Source: JAJZJT01 sp049964655
GTDB lineage: Bacteria > Actinomycetota > Acidimicrobiia > Acidimicrobiales > RAAP-2
Direction of reading: 5' to 3'
Assembly: GCA_049964655.1 (NCBI GenBank)
Contig: JBMFXC010000079.1
Span: forward strand, 1-11,640
DNA length: 11,640 nucleotides
Both the position numbers and the translations under genes were made by a program. A model generated the notes under the pieces. It saw nothing but the letters and a program-made list of their open reading frames with translations. It did not search any database and was not told the origin of the DNA. Below are positions 1-6,285 of this stretch, one piece after another (the first letter of the stretch is position 1; every line of letters begins with the position of its first letter).

Positions 1-177
1 TCCGGCGGAGGCACCGTAGAGGGCAGTGGCATACCCGCCAGGACCTCCGCCAACGACGACGACGTCGAAGCTCGACCCGCCCCCCCCGGGCTCATCGCCT
101 CGTGGTACTCCTCCGCTCCCCCCGCCTGCCACCTGCTCCGATGCCGGGTCGGGTGCCGTTCGAACCACCTCCATCAT
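1..177 (-). CDS. Dihydrolipoyl dehydrogenase-type flavoprotein, N-terminus only (runs off the left edge)
   Basis: Only the first 59 codons are present; the gene continues past position 1. Reading the minus strand, residues 37-59 give FDVVVVGGGPGGYATALYGA followed by SAG. This is the N-terminal FAD-binding Rossmann beta-alpha-beta with the GxGxxG motif, in the wording typical of E3 (dihydrolipoyl dehydrogenase) and close pyridine-nucleotide disulfide oxidoreductases. E3 reoxidises the lipoyl arm of 2-oxoacid dehydrogenase complexes, which fits aceE nearby. The redox-active Cys pair lies outside the window, so mercuric or glutathione reductase relatives cannot be excluded. The start is uncertain: the listed ATG (177) gives a Gly/Pro-rich 36-residue extension with poor third-position GC. 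An ATG at 95, preceded by GGAGGAG 12 nt upstream, would be more natural but is out of frame by one base across a C8 run at 80-87. Confidence 0.72.
   Translation of the reverse strand, partial: MMEVVRTAPDPASEQVAGGGSGGVPRGDEPGGGGSSFDVVVVGGGPGGYATALYGASAG
80..87. repeat. C8 homopolymer in the 5' end of the flavoprotein gene
   Basis: Eight consecutive C on the plus strand (G8 in the coding sense) lie between a candidate ATG at 95 and the FAD-binding motif. One more G would put that ATG in frame with the flavoprotein and give an N-terminus beginning MSPGGGGSSFDV. The run is therefore either a sequencing or assembly length error or a slippage site. Confidence 0.8.
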
Positions 178-290
178 CGTGTCGCCGGCCTGCGCGCGGC
201 GCGGCCTCATCCCGCGGACACACCGCGGCCAACGAGCCTCAGCCTAACGGGCACGGCCGCTCACGGCACACTGGCCCCCGTACTGACAAA

Positions 291-348
291 GGCACGGCGG
301 CCCGACAGCACAGCCGGCGTCCGGGCACGGCGGCCCGACAGCACAGCC
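291..348. repeat. Two copies of a 25-bp direct repeat, 33-bp period
   Basis: Positions 291-315 and 324-348 are identical over 25 bp (GGCACGGCGG then CCCGACAGCACAGCC), separated by 8 bp. They lie between the DUF2203 stop (357) and the flavoprotein start, at the 3' side of the DUF2203 gene. A degenerate third copy may begin near 248 (GGGCACGGCCGC). The rest of the gap 178-356 shows no convincing gene. Function is unknown; an unusual terminator or spacer repeat is possible. Confidence 0.85.
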
Positions 349-356
349 CCCTGGGT

Positions 357-734
357 TCAGAGGTCCGGCGGGACGGGTAGTGGCTTGCGCTCCGCGTAGC
401 CCTCCTCTGCGAAGTGCCACCAACCCAGGTCTTCCTCGTCCCGCCGCCAGCAGAGGAGGTAGACGACGCCGGAGCCCGTGATGGCGGGAAAGTCGACGAG
501 CCCGGTGTCGGGATCGCGCAGAAGGACCTCTTTGCGCCGGAGCTCCTCCAGCGCCTCTTCGACGGTCGCCGGCAACGGTGGCTCGCCGACGGGGCGCGCA
601 GCGGAGGATGGGCCGACCCGGTGCCCGTTCGAGCGAGCCGCGGTCGCTTGGCGTGCCGAGCGGGCGATCACGTCCAGGACCGCCCGCAACCGGGGAAGCT
701 CGGCCCGCACCTCGTCCTCGGTCCAGTGCCGCAC
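357..734 (-). CDS. DUF2203 family protein, 125 aa
   Basis: This is a small soluble protein of unknown function. The N-terminus (VRHWTEDEVRAELPRLRAVL, residues 1-20) matches the family's opening helix with its conserved 'T.EEA...LP.L' pattern. The C-terminal half carries the DUF2203 signature GLVDFPAITGSG, then VYLLCWR, then WWH and a GYAERKPL ending (residues 78-119). No membrane segment or signal peptide is visible. The middle (about 28-55) is Ala/Arg/Pro-rich and probably a variable linker. The start is GTG at 734. There is no Shine-Dalgarno, but TACGCT lies exactly 6 nt upstream, as expected for a leaderless message. It follows rnhA by 78 bp on the same strand and may be co-transcribed with it. 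A longer overlapping frame starting at 798 was rejected because it destroys the signature. Confidence 0.85.
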   Translation of the reverse strand: MRHWTEDEVRAELPRLRAVLDVIARSARQATAARSNGHRVGPSSAARPVGEPPLPATVEEALEELRRKEVLLRDPDTGLVDFPAITGSGVVYLLCWRRDEEDLGWWHFAEEGYAERKPLPVPPDL

Positions 735-740
735 GGCAGC

Positions 741-746
741 AGCGTA
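741..746 (-). promoter_or_regulatory. Candidate -10 element (TACGCT), leaderless DUF2203 message
   Basis: TACGCT fits the actinobacterial TANNNT -10 pattern and ends 6 nt before the GTG start at 734, so transcription would begin at the start codon. No good -35 box is visible, and the start lacks a Shine-Dalgarno. Confidence 0.35.
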
Positions 747-812
747 GGACCTCGAGGACCGTGGAGGCCCGAGCGAGCACGGCAGCCGCGCCGGGCACAG
801 CCGATGGCGGGC

Positions 813-1331
813 CTACTGTCGGTCGGCGGCCTCGGTAGCCAGTTTGTCGACGAGGTCGTTCATCGGGTCACCCGAGTGGCCCTTCACCCAGGTGAACTCC
901 ACCGTCCGTCCGCTGTCGACGACTGTGGCCACCAGTGGCTCCCACAGGTCGCGGTTGGCCACCGGCTTGCCCTGGGCGTTCTTCCATCCCTTGCGACGCC
1001 ATCCCTGCCACCACCGCTGCCGGAAGCAATTGACCACGTAGGTCGAGTCGCTCACCACTCGAAGATCACCGGGGAGCGTCCCGAGGGCCTTCAGGACGGC
1101 TGTGACCTCCATCCGTTGGTTGGTGGTGTGCGGCTCGCCACCCGACGCCCACGGCGAGCCCCCAGCGACCGCCCACGCCCACCCGCCCGGTCCGGGGTTG
1201 CCGCGACAAGCTCCGTCGGTATAGACGACAGTCAGCCCCTGCTTAACCACGCTGCTCGGCTCCGGTGCCGCTTCGGAGCCGGCGCCGGGCTCGAAGAGGG
1301 TCGGGGTGCTCGGGTCGTCGCCGTTGGCCAT
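813..1331 (-). CDS. rnhA: Ribonuclease HI
   Basis: This enzyme cleaves the RNA strand of RNA-DNA hybrids in the cytoplasm (R-loops, Okazaki primers). The 172 residues contain a complete RNase H fold: YTDGACRGNPGPGGWAW (D39), TTNQRMEVTAVLKAL (E75), SDSTYVVN (D95), VKGHSGDPMNDLVDKLA (H152 and D162). These match the DEDD catalytic set and mobile histidine of E. coli RNase HI, with the same 10-residue His-Asp spacing. The WWQGWRRKGWKN segment (107-118) corresponds to the basic protrusion that binds the hybrid. Residues 1-30 are a low-complexity extension before the core. The ATG at 1331 lacks a clear Shine-Dalgarno; CATGCT sits 6 nt upstream (1338-1343). The gene is divergent from aceE and upstream of the DUF2203 gene. 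Confidence 0.97.
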   Translation of the reverse strand: MANGDDPSTPTLFEPGAGSEAAPEPSSVVKQGLTVVYTDGACRGNPGPGGWAWAVAGGSPWASGGEPHTTNQRMEVTAVLKALGTLPGDLRVVSDSTYVVNCFRQRWWQGWRRKGWKNAQGKPVANRDLWEPLVATVVDSGRTVEFTWVKGHSGDPMNDLVDKLATEAADRQ

Positions 1332-1414
1332 CGAGACAGCATGCCTGCTCGGCTGGCGCTTCCGGTACGGCGGGGTGGCGACGTCGCCGCCCGGCGCGGT
1401 GCAACGATGGAGCC
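1332..1414. promoter_or_regulatory. Divergent rnhA/aceE intergenic region with a 12-bp palindrome
   Basis: The 83 bp between two opposed start codons must hold both promoters. For rnhA, CATGCT at 1338-1343 is a possible -10. A perfect palindrome GGCGACGTCGCC (1377-1388) lies 26 bp before the aceE ATG, where a regulator could bind. In DNA this GC-rich a 12-bp palindrome is only weak evidence of an operator. No clear aceE -10 was found. Confidence 0.4.
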
Positions 1415-4135
1415 ATGCTCTTCGACGGCGTCTCCCACCAGCTTCCCGACGCAGACCCGGAAGAGACGGCCGAGTGGCTCGACGCCTTCGACGACGTGGT
1501 GTCGGCCCATGGGAGGACCCGGGCCAGGCTCCTGCTCCTGCGGCTCCTCGAACGGGCGCGCGAGCGCAACGTCGGGTTCCCCGCCACCGTCTCGACCCCC
1601 TACGTCAACACCATCCCCACCGCGCTCGAGCCCGAGTTCCCCGGCGACGAGTACCTCGAGCGCCGCATCCGCGCCTACATCCGCTGGAACGCGGCGGTGA
1701 TGGTGACCCGGGCCAACATCCGCTCGGAGGCCATCGGGGGCCACCTCTCGACCTACGCGTCGTCGGCCGCCCTCTACGAAGTCGGCTTCAACCACTTCTT
1801 CCGAGGCAAAGACGGCGGTGGTCCCGGTGACCTCGTCTACGTCCAGGGGCACGCCTCCCCGGGCATCTACGCCCGGGCCTTCGTCGAGGGACGGCTCGAC
1901 GAGGCCCAGCTCGACCGCTTCCGGTTCGAGGCCGACGGAGACGGGCTCTCCTCGTACCCGCACCCTCGCCTCATGCCCGACTTCTGGGAGTTCCCCACCG
2001 TGTCGATGGGGCTCGGGCCGCTCCAGGCCATCCAACAGGCCCACCTCGCCCGGTACCTGGCCGCCCGCGGCCTGGCCGACACCGCCCACAGTCGCGTGTG
2101 GTGCTTCGTCGGCGACGGCGAGTTCGACGAGCCCGAGACCACCGGGGCCCTCGGCCTCGCCGGCCGTGAGCACCTCGACAACCTCACCTTCGTGGTCAAC
2201 TGCAACCTCCAACGTCTCGACGGCCCCGTCCGAGGCAACGGCAAGATCATCCAGGAGCTCGAGGCCGTGTTCCGCGGCGCGGGCTGGAACGTCATCAAGG
2301 TCATCTGGGGCCGGGCATGGGACCAGCTGTTGGCGAACGACGTGGACGGCCTGCTCCTCAACAAGATGAACACGACGGTCGACGGCGAGTTCCAGAAGTA
2401 CGCCACCGAGTCGGGGGCGTACATCCGCGAGCACTTCTTCGGTCCCGACCCGCGCCTCGGCGCCCTGGTGGCGCACCTGAGCGACGAGGAGCTCCAGAGC
2501 CTGCCTCGGGGCGGTCACGACTACCGAAAGCTCTACGCCGCCTACCGCGCCGCCGTCGAGCACGAGGGCGCCCCGACGGTCGTCCTCGCCAAGACCATCA
2601 AGGGATGGACGCTCGGCCCCCAGATCGAAGCCCGCAACGCCACCCACCAGATCAAGAAGATGACCCCGGACCAGCTGCGCGCCCTGCGCGACCGGCTCTA
2701 CCTCGGCGACGAGCTCCCCGACGCCGCGCTGGACCAGCCGTTGCCGCCGTACTTCCGGCCCGACGCGGCTTCACCTGAAGCCAGGTACCTGGCCGAGCGC
2801 CGCCGCGCCCTCGGCGGACCGCTCCCCCGGCGCCGATCCCGGTCGCTCCCGCTCGACCCGCCCGCGGCGGCGACCTTTGCCGACCTGCGGGCCGGATCGG
2901 GGACCCAGAGCGCTTCGACCACCATGGCCTTCGCCCGCCTGCTCCGCTCCCTCGTGCGCGACCCGGCCATCGGCACTCGCGTGGTCCCCATCGTGCCCGA
3001 CGAGGCCCGCACCTTCGGGCTCGAGTCGATCATCTCCGAGACCCAGATCTACGCGCCCGAAGGCCAGCGGTACACCCCTGTCGACGCCGGTCTCGCCCTC
3101 CACTACGCGGAGAGCGAGCACGGCCAGGTGCTCGAGGAGGGGATCACCGAGGCGGGGGCGATGGCCACCTTCGCCGCCGCAGCCTCGGCCTATGCCAACT
3201 GGTCGACCCCCCTCGTGCCCTTCTACCTCTTCTACTCGATGTTCGGCTTCCAGCGGGTCGGCGACCTGGCATGGGCGCTCGGCGACCTGCGGGCCCGGGG
3301 CTTCCTGCTCGGCTGCACCGCCGGCAGGACGACGCTGAACGGCGAAGGGCTCCAGCACCAGGATGGCCACTCGCTCCTCCTTGCCTCCGCGCTCCCCCAC
3401 GTCGCCGCCTACGACCCGGCCTTCGCCTACGAGGTCGCCATCCTCGTCGAGGCCGGCATCCAGGCGATGACCGGGCCGGAGCCCGAGGACCGAGTGTGGT
3501 ACCTCACCCTCTACAACGAGACCTACCCGATGCCCGCGCTCCCCGCAGGCCACCCCGAGGTCGATCAAGTCGTCGCCGGGGTGGTCGACGGCCTCTACCG
3601 CTTCGCCCCACCGCCCGAGCGGGCCCCGACAGACGGGCTGCGGGCCACCGTGCTCTTCTCGGGGACGGCGTGGCGTGCCGCGCTGGCCGCCCAGGACCGG
3701 CTGGCCGACGAGTGGAACGTGGCCGTCGACGTGTGGTCCGCCACGTCCTACAAGGCCCTCCGCGAAGAGGCCCTCGCCGCCGAGCGATGGAACCGGCTCC
3801 ATCCGAGCGAGCCCCGCCGCACACCGCTCGTCACCCGGCTCCTCGCCGACGGCGGCGACGCACCTGTCGTCGCCGTCAGCGACTTCGTGCGCGCCGTTCC
3901 CGACCAGGTGGCCCGATGGGTCGGCCGGCCCTACGTGTCGCTCGGCACCGACGGCTTCGGTCGGTCGGACACCCGAGAGCGGCTCCGCGCCTTCTTCGAG
4001 GTCGACGACCGCTCGGTCGTCGTCGCCGTCCTTGCCGCACTCGCCGACAACGGGCGAATCGAGCCCAAGGTCGTCTCCGAGGCCATCGAGCGCCTCGGGG
4101 TCCCCACCGGGACCCCTGACCCCTGGACGGCCTGA
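1415..4135 (+). CDS. aceE: Pyruvate dehydrogenase E1 component, homodimeric AceE type
   Basis: AceE is the thiamine-diphosphate enzyme that decarboxylates pyruvate and acetylates the E2 lipoyl group. The 906 residues are normal for the single-chain family (E. coli 887). Landmarks: HASPG (H146), the ThDP/Mg motif GDGEFDEP (233-240) ending in VVNCNLQRLDGP (260-271), and KTIKGWTLG then HQIKKM (H411, equivalent to the E. coli loop histidine 407). QVLEEGITEAGA (571-582) carries the cofactor-activating Glu, and LNGEGLQHQDGHS follows at 641-653. A Pro/Arg-rich linker around 465-490 separates the N-terminal and middle domains. The ATG at 1415 begins MLFDGVSHQLPDADPEETAE, the usual AceE opening; GGAG lies only 2 nt before it. 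The frame stays open further upstream, but without family similarity. The flavoprotein at the left edge may be its E3 partner; E2 is not in the window. Confidence 0.96.
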   Translation: MLFDGVSHQLPDADPEETAEWLDAFDDVVSAHGRTRARLLLLRLLERARERNVGFPATVSTPYVNTIPTALEPEFPGDEYLERRIRAYIRWNAAVMVTRANIRSEAIGGHLSTYASSAALYEVGFNHFFRGKDGGGPGDLVYVQGHASPGIYARAFVEGRLDEAQLDRFRFEADGDGLSSYPHPRLMPDFWEFPTVSMGLGPLQAIQQAHLARYLAARGLADTAHSRVWCFVGDGEFDEPETTGALGLAGREHLDNLTFVVNCNLQRLDGPVRGNGKIIQELEAVFRGAGWNVIKVIWGRAWDQLLANDVDGLLLNKMNTTVDGEFQKYATESGAYIREHFFGPDPRLGALVAHLSDEELQSLPRGGHDYRKLYAAYRAAVEHEGAPTVVLAKTIKGWTLGPQIEARNATHQIKKMTPDQLRALRDRLYLGDELPDAALDQPLPPYFRPDAASPEARYLAERRRALGGPLPRRRSRSLPLDPPAAATFADLRAGSGTQSASTTMAFARLLRSLVRDPAIGTRVVPIVPDEARTFGLESIISETQIYAPEGQRYTPVDAGLALHYAESEHGQVLEEGITEAGAMATFAAAASAYANWSTPLVPFYLFYSMFGFQRVGDLAWALGDLRARGFLLGCTAGRTTLNGEGLQHQDGHSLLLASALPHVAAYDPAFAYEVAILVEAGIQAMTGPEPEDRVWYLTLYNETYPMPALPAGHPEVDQVVAGVVDGLYRFAPPPERAPTDGLRATVLFSGTAWRAALAAQDRLADEWNVAVDVWSATSYKALREEALAAERWNRLHPSEPRRTPLVTRLLADGGDAPVVAVSDFVRAVPDQVARWVGRPYVSLGTDGFGRSDTRERLRAFFEVDDRSVVVAVLAALADNGRIEPKVVSEAIERLGVPTGTPDPWTA

Positions 4136-4212
4136 CCCTCCGACAGCCCGGCCAGTCCCACCGAGTCCTCTCCCTGGCAGCGGGCCGGAGTCCCCACCGG
4201 TCCCCTCCAGAA

Positions 4213-4234
4213 GCAGCGCCCGCCTGCGGGCTGC
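4213..4234 (+). terminator. Possible aceE terminator hairpin, no T-tract
   Basis: GCAG/CTGC and CCCG/CGGG arms pair around a 4-nt loop, with a 2-nt bulge on the left arm. There is no following T-run, so this is only a weak candidate; U-less hairpins are common in high-GC actinobacteria. Confidence 0.3.
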
Positions 4235-4330
4235 GGGAACGATGGAGCCCCCCGACTAGCCTTGGTTGGACCACCACGAGGAGCGTCCCGCAGTGGTCGG
4301 GCTCGCCCCACCCAGCGCGTCGCCAGCAGC

Positions 4331-4335
4331 GGAGG
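4331..4335 (+). promoter_or_regulatory. Ribosome binding site GGAGG fixing the HhH-GPD start
   Basis: GGAGG lies 8 nt before the ATG at 4344, choosing this start over the in-frame ATG at 4266. Confidence 0.8.
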
Positions 4336-4343
4336 CTGTCGCC

Positions 4344-4925
4344 ATGGCACTCCACATCACCCAGGACGCCGACGCCGACGACCTGCTCACGTCGGACCCC
4401 TTGGCCCTGGTCATCGGCATGGTGCTCGACCAGCAGATCCCCCTCGAGCGAGCGTTCCGCGCACCGCTCGAGCTCCGCCAGCGGCTGGGGGGACGCCTCG
4501 ACGCCGGCGAGATCGCCGCCATGGACCCCGACGAGCTGGCGGCCCGCTTCGCCGCCAAGCCGGCGTTGCACCGGTTCCCGGCGTCGATGGCCCAGCGAGT
4601 ACAGGCCCTCTGCACCGTCGTGGTCGATCGCTACGCCGGGGACGTCTCGACCGTGTGGACCACTGCCCCCGATGGTCCGGCGCTGGTGGCCGCCGTCAGC
4701 GACCTGCCTGGTTTCGGCTCCCAGAAGGCCCGTATCTTCGTCGCCTTGCTCGGCAAGCAGCTCGGGGTGCGCCCACCGGGCTGGCAGGAGGCGTGCGCCC
4801 CCTTCGGCGAACCTGGCGCCACCCAGTCGGTGGCCGACATCGACTCACCCGAGGCGCTCGCCCGGGTGCGTCAGACCAAGCAGCGCATGAAGGCAGCGAC
4901 CCGCGCCGGGGCTCCAAAGGGGTGA
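4344..4925 (+). CDS. HhH-GPD-type base-excision DNA repair protein, 193 aa
   Basis: This matches a short actinobacterial family related to 3-methyladenine/endonuclease III DNA glycosylases. Characteristic segments are DPLALVIGMVLDQQIPLERA (18-37), HRFPASMAQRVQALC (76-90), the helix-hairpin-helix LPGFGSQKARIFVALLGKQL (121-140), GVRPPGWQEA, and the tail SVADIDSPEALARVRQTKQ (162-180). The QQ at 30-31 is typical of glycosylases of this superfamily. I cannot place the usual catalytic Asp or Lys after the hairpin with confidence, and there is no Fe-S cluster motif, so substrate and activity are open. The start is set by GGAGG 8 nt upstream. Its TGA overlaps the thiE GTG (GTGA), so the two are probably translationally coupled despite unrelated functions. 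Confidence 0.9.
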   Translation: MALHITQDADADDLLTSDPLALVIGMVLDQQIPLERAFRAPLELRQRLGGRLDAGEIAAMDPDELAARFAAKPALHRFPASMAQRVQALCTVVVDRYAGDVSTVWTTAPDGPALVAAVSDLPGFGSQKARIFVALLGKQLGVRPPGWQEACAPFGEPGATQSVADIDSPEALARVRQTKQRMKAATRAGAPKG

Positions 4926-5620
4926 CGACCGCCGGCGGTGGCACTGAGAACCCGACCGGCAGGATCCCGACTGGAGCCGGCGCCGACCTGGCCCGGCGCC
5001 GGCTGTACCTGTGCACGCCGGACCGTCCCGATCTGGAACGGTTCGTCGAGGCCTGCCTCCAGGGCGGTGTCGATGTCGTCCAGCTGCGTGACAAGGAGCT
5101 CGACGGGGGCCGGCTCGTCGACCGCGCCCGGGCCCTCGGTGTCGTGTGCGCCGCCCACGGCGTGCCCTTCGTCGTCAACGACCGTCCCGACCTCGCCGTC
5201 GAAGCCGACGCCACGGGGGTCCACGTCGGGCAGGACGACATCCCGGCGCAGGCGGCCCGGGCCGTCGTCGGGTCCGACCGCCTCGTCGGTCTGTCGACGC
5301 ACCACCCCGACGAGCTCGAGGCCGCAACTGGCGAGCCCGTCGACTACATCTCTGCCGGGCCGGTCGTGCCCACGCCCACCAAGCCCGGGCGACCCGGCAC
5401 CGGTCTCGACTACGTGCGCCTGGCCACGCGACGGTCGCCCGTACCGGTGTGGATCACCGGCGGCGTGACCCCGACGACCGTGCCCGACCTCGTGGCGGCG
5501 GGCGCCCGCCACTTCGTGGTGGTGCGCTGGCTGACCGGCGCTGACGATCCGGAACGTGCCGCACGGGCGCTCCGGAGAGCCATCGACGATGCCATCGCCC
5601 ACGCCTGCGACGCGAGCTGA
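4922..5620 (+). CDS. thiE: Thiamine-phosphate synthase
   Basis: ThiE joins HMP pyrophosphate and thiazole phosphate to make thiamine monophosphate, a late step toward the ThDP that AceE needs. The 232-residue TIM-barrel protein shows the family landmarks in order: LYLCTPDRPD (28-37), GVDVVQLRDKE (49-59), PFVVNDRPDLAVEADATGVH (82-101) followed by VGQDD, GLSTHHPDELEAA (123-135), DYISAGPVVPTPTKPGRPGTG (141-161; phosphate loop), WITGGVTPTTVPDLVAAGA (177-195). The usual 'VVSAI' strand near the C-terminus reads VVVRWLTGADDP, a minor variation. The start is GTG at 4922 inside the stop of the upstream gene; no later in-frame ATG or GTG precedes the barrel. The first about 25 residues are a Gly/Thr-rich extension. 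No convincing TPP riboswitch lies upstream. Confidence 0.93.
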   Translation: MTTAGGGTENPTGRIPTGAGADLARRRLYLCTPDRPDLERFVEACLQGGVDVVQLRDKELDGGRLVDRARALGVVCAAHGVPFVVNDRPDLAVEADATGVHVGQDDIPAQAARAVVGSDRLVGLSTHHPDELEAATGEPVDYISAGPVVPTPTKPGRPGTGLDYVRLATRRSPVPVWITGGVTPTTVPDLVAAGARHFVVVRWLTGADDPERAARALRRAIDDAIAHACDAS

Positions 5621-5680
5621 CAGCGCCGGGCTGTCGGCTCCGGGCTGCCAACGCCGGGCTGCCGACGCCGGGCTGTCGGC
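5619..5680. repeat. Four tandem 14-bp repeats forming hairpins between convergent genes
   Basis: Copies begin at 5625, 5639, 5653 and 5667, each close to GCCGGGCTGYCGRC; copies 1 and 4 are identical. They fill nearly all the space between the thiE stop and the stop of the convergent membrane-protein gene. They can fold: GACAGC/GCTGTC (5619-5635, loop 5 nt, overlapping the thiE stop) and GCCGAC/GTCGGC (5661-5680, loop 8 nt). A bidirectional terminator role is plausible. There is no T-tract. Confidence 0.85.
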
Positions 5681-5682
5681 GC

Positions 5683-6195
5683 TCAGGCGCTGACCTGGTC
5701 GAGGACGAGGTACTGGATCTGCACCGACGGGTTGGCCGCCACCACCACGGTCATCGACCGCACGACGCCACCCCGCACGGTCACCGAGACGTGGGCGTCG
5801 AACTGCTGGAAGGTGTAGGCAGGCAGCCCCGGCTGGACGAAGTCGGAGGCCGGTGCCGTGAAGTGGTACGTACCGCTGTGACCCGTTTCCTGCACGCCAC
5901 TGGCGTGGAGCATGGCCTCGAAGTACTGGGTCACCGACCGCGGAGCTGGTGATCCGGGCGCCTGCGAGACGACGGTGACCTCGGACCGGTTCGCCGCCGG
6001 CGACGAGGTGCGTTCGGTCGTCACCCGCAACGTCCCCGAAAAGCTCGAGGCGTCCTCGGTGGCGCGCGCCGCCGACAGGAAGGCGGCAGGAGGACCAGGG
6101 TGCGACATCGAGACGCCGACGGCAGCGGCAGCGCCTGCGACCACCACCACGAGGCCCACCAGCAGGATGCCGATCACCCTTCGCTCGTTGCCCAC
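5683..6195 (-). CDS. Membrane-anchored hypothetical protein, 170 aa
   Basis: I do not recognise this gene as a named family. The N-terminus MGNERRVIGILLVGLVVVVA continues as a hydrophobic segment to about residue 29 and should act as an uncleaved anchor or signal with the rest outside. There is no cysteine, hence no lipobox. Residues 30-170 are beta-rich with alternating hydrophobics (SGTLRVTTERT, SEVTVVSQAPG, YHFTAPASDFV, HVSVTVRGGVVRSMTVVV), reminiscent of LppX/LolA-like extracytoplasmic folds, but this is a loose resemblance. The GTG start at 6195 has GGAGG 8 nt upstream (6204-6208), and TAGCCT at 6239-6244 could be its own -10. Its anchor aligns without gaps to that of the next gene upstream (6286-6909), suggesting a duplicated pair. 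It converges on thiE across the 14-bp repeats. Confidence 0.75.
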   Translation of the reverse strand: MGNERRVIGILLVGLVVVVAGAAAAVGVSMSHPGPPAAFLSAARATEDASSFSGTLRVTTERTSSPAANRSEVTVVSQAPGSPAPRSVTQYFEAMLHASGVQETGHSGTYHFTAPASDFVQPGLPAYTFQQFDAHVSVTVRGGVVRSMTVVVAANPSVQIQYLVLDQVSA

Positions 6196-6285
6196 GTCTG
6201 AGACCTCCGATCGTCCGTTGCGGTCAGCTCCGGCGAGGAGGCTAGCGCGCGCTGTAGGCCGTCCTTGGTCCGCCGACGACGGGGA

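Larger units (their letters stand above)
4136..4343 (+). other. Intergenic gap between aceE and the HhH-GPD gene
   Basis: These 208 bp hold no convincing gene. They contain a second copy of TCCCCACCGG (4191-4200; the first is inside the aceE end at 4101-4110), a GC hairpin at 4213-4234, and TAGCCT at 4257-4262, which fits a TANNNT -10 element for the downstream pair. Confidence 0.5.

Noticed and set aside
244..798. 184-codon minus-strand frame overlapping the DUF2203 gene
   Set aside because: It begins with an ATG close to rnhA, but its frame lacks the DUF2203 signature; its GCAVGPPC repeats simply reflect the 25-bp DNA repeat.
414..1700. 428-codon plus-strand frame across DUF2203, rnhA and the aceE start
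   Set aside because: Antisense to two supported genes and out of frame with aceE; no motif.
1232..2647. 471-codon open frame on the minus strand opposite aceE
   Set aside because: It is the high-GC antisense shadow of aceE; the protein is Val/Glu/Gly-rich with no recognisable motif, whereas the plus strand has full AceE signatures.
2771..3802. 343-codon minus-strand open frame within aceE
   Set aside because: Shadow frame with biased composition; no ribosome site or conserved motif, and the AceE frame is intact across it.
4262..4921. N-terminal extension or domain fused to ThiE
   Set aside because: The thiE frame stays open upstream, but the stretch is Arg/Gly-rich shadow sequence beneath the HhH-GPD gene; the coupled GTG at 4922 gives a normal ThiE length.
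4918..4990. TPP riboswitch-like fragment (GGGGTG followed by CTGAGA) at the start of thiE
   Set aside because: It lies inside the coding start, lacks the other conserved riboswitch segments, and no start codon exists downstream of it for thiE.
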